Positions 39,362 to 39,636 of a stretch of DNA of 39,636 bases are shown piece after piece (within the stretch, counting starts at the first letter, position 1; each line of letters starts with the position of its first letter). The position numbers were made by a program, and so were the translations under genes. The notes under the pieces are model-generated. The model saw only the letters and a program-made list of their open reading frames with translations, searched no databases and was not told the origin of the DNA. The stretch is from Nitrospinae bacterium RIFCSPLOWO2_12_39_16 (lineage in GTDB: Bacteria; Nitrospinota; Nitrospinia; UBA9942): the NCBI GenBank assembly GCA_001805005.1, contig MHDO01000152.1:1-39636 (forward strand), read 5' to 3'.

Positions 39362-39636
39362 ATGAATAATAAACGGGTATTGGTGATAGATGACAGCAAA
39401 ACCCAGCTTGTCTCGCTGCAAATGTCCCTCCAGAAGTATGGGTATGATGTCATAACTGCAGGTAATGGCATGGAAGGGGTCAACCGTGCATTCAGAGACG
39501 CACCTGATATTGTTGTCTCCGATGTAATGATGCCAGAATTAAATGGCTATCAAGTATGCAGACTGCTAAAAAATAATAAGGAAACCTCCGATATCCCTAT
39601 TATTCTGCTAACAAGTATGGACCAGCCGCAGGATAG
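39362..39636 (+). CDS. Response regulator receiver protein, N-terminal part (cut by the right edge)
   Basis: The frame from the ATG at 39362 stays open to the window end (91 codons). It reads KRVLVIDDSKTQLVSLQMSL, then VVSDVMMPELNGYQVCRLLK and PIILLTSMDQP: a receiver with the acidic pair DD near residue 10-11 and the phospho-acceptor Asp in VVSDVMMPE. The output domain, if any, is beyond the edge. It begins right after the CACAGAG element following cheB and probably belongs to the chemosensory operon as CheY or a longer regulator. Confidence 0.88.
   Translation, partial: MNNKRVLVIDDSKTQLVSLQMSLQKYGYDVITAGNGMEGVNRAFRDAPDIVVSDVMMPELNGYQVCRLLKNNKETSDIPIILLTSMDQPQD

Noticed and set aside
1..39636. 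tRNA or rRNA genes
   Set aside because: No cloverleaf-like or rRNA-like segment was recognised by eye; a tRNA scan was not possible.

Overview
The window reads as AT-rich chromosomal DNA from a Gram-negative, probably anaerobic, metal- or electrode-respiring type of bacterium (Desulfobacterota, Nitrospirota or a related candidate phylum; the sequence alone does not settle which). The grounds are about 50 c-type heme motifs in secreted proteins, lipoproteins and an outer-membrane barrel, sigma-54-type promoters next to an NtrC-type regulator, and heme-containing sensors.

Left end (1-2601): the 5' end of a Cas3-type HD protein running off the window edge, two degenerate cas3 N-terminal relics, and two toxin-antitoxin modules (HEPN/MNT on the minus strand, Phd/VapC-like on the plus strand). 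Then come a DUF3108-like secreted protein and fabI (2710-4367).

Centre (4380-23586, all minus strand): a long extracellular electron-transfer locus. Read in the direction of transcription it holds three small triheme c7-type cytochromes, an OmcS-like hexaheme cytochrome ended by a strong terminator, an NHL/OmpA protein, an NHL propeller, a second OmcS-like hexaheme cytochrome, a CsgG-like/Ig-like protein, a fourth triheme protein, a YVTN-propeller lipoprotein, an outer-membrane barrel, two CsgG-like lipoproteins, a two-domain PpiC prolyl isomerase lipoprotein, a 26-heme cytochrome, a small His-rich membrane protein and a Rieske-less cytochrome b. The most economical reading is a quinol-to-outside conduit plus the folding and export machinery of an OmcS-type cytochrome nanowire. 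Three near-identical sigma-54 elements (TGGCAT-N5-W-TGCT) precede blocks of this locus, and an NtrC-type regulator and a histidine kinase with a periplasmic CXXCH motif sit directly upstream (23877-26815).

Right end (27083-39636, plus strand): a REC/HD-GYP protein, a Cache/HAMP/PAS histidine kinase, then a chemosensory operon cheR(TPR)-cheW-cheW-mcp-cheA(REC)-cheB and a truncated receiver. The MCP carries the same heme-type sensory domain as the upstream kinase, so gene regulation and the chemosensory pathway probably read the same signal.

The least expected structure is a set of palindromic heptanucleotide minisatellites at gene junctions of the cytochrome locus. The purine arm of each is translated into the positive n-region, and the pyrimidine arm into the hydrophobic core, of the next gene's signal peptide. 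In several secreted proteins the whole export signal is made of repeat DNA. Related dispersed palindromes (CACAGAG elements, CCCCTGC hairpins, GAGGG/CCCTC elements) supply C-terminal tails and linkers elsewhere.
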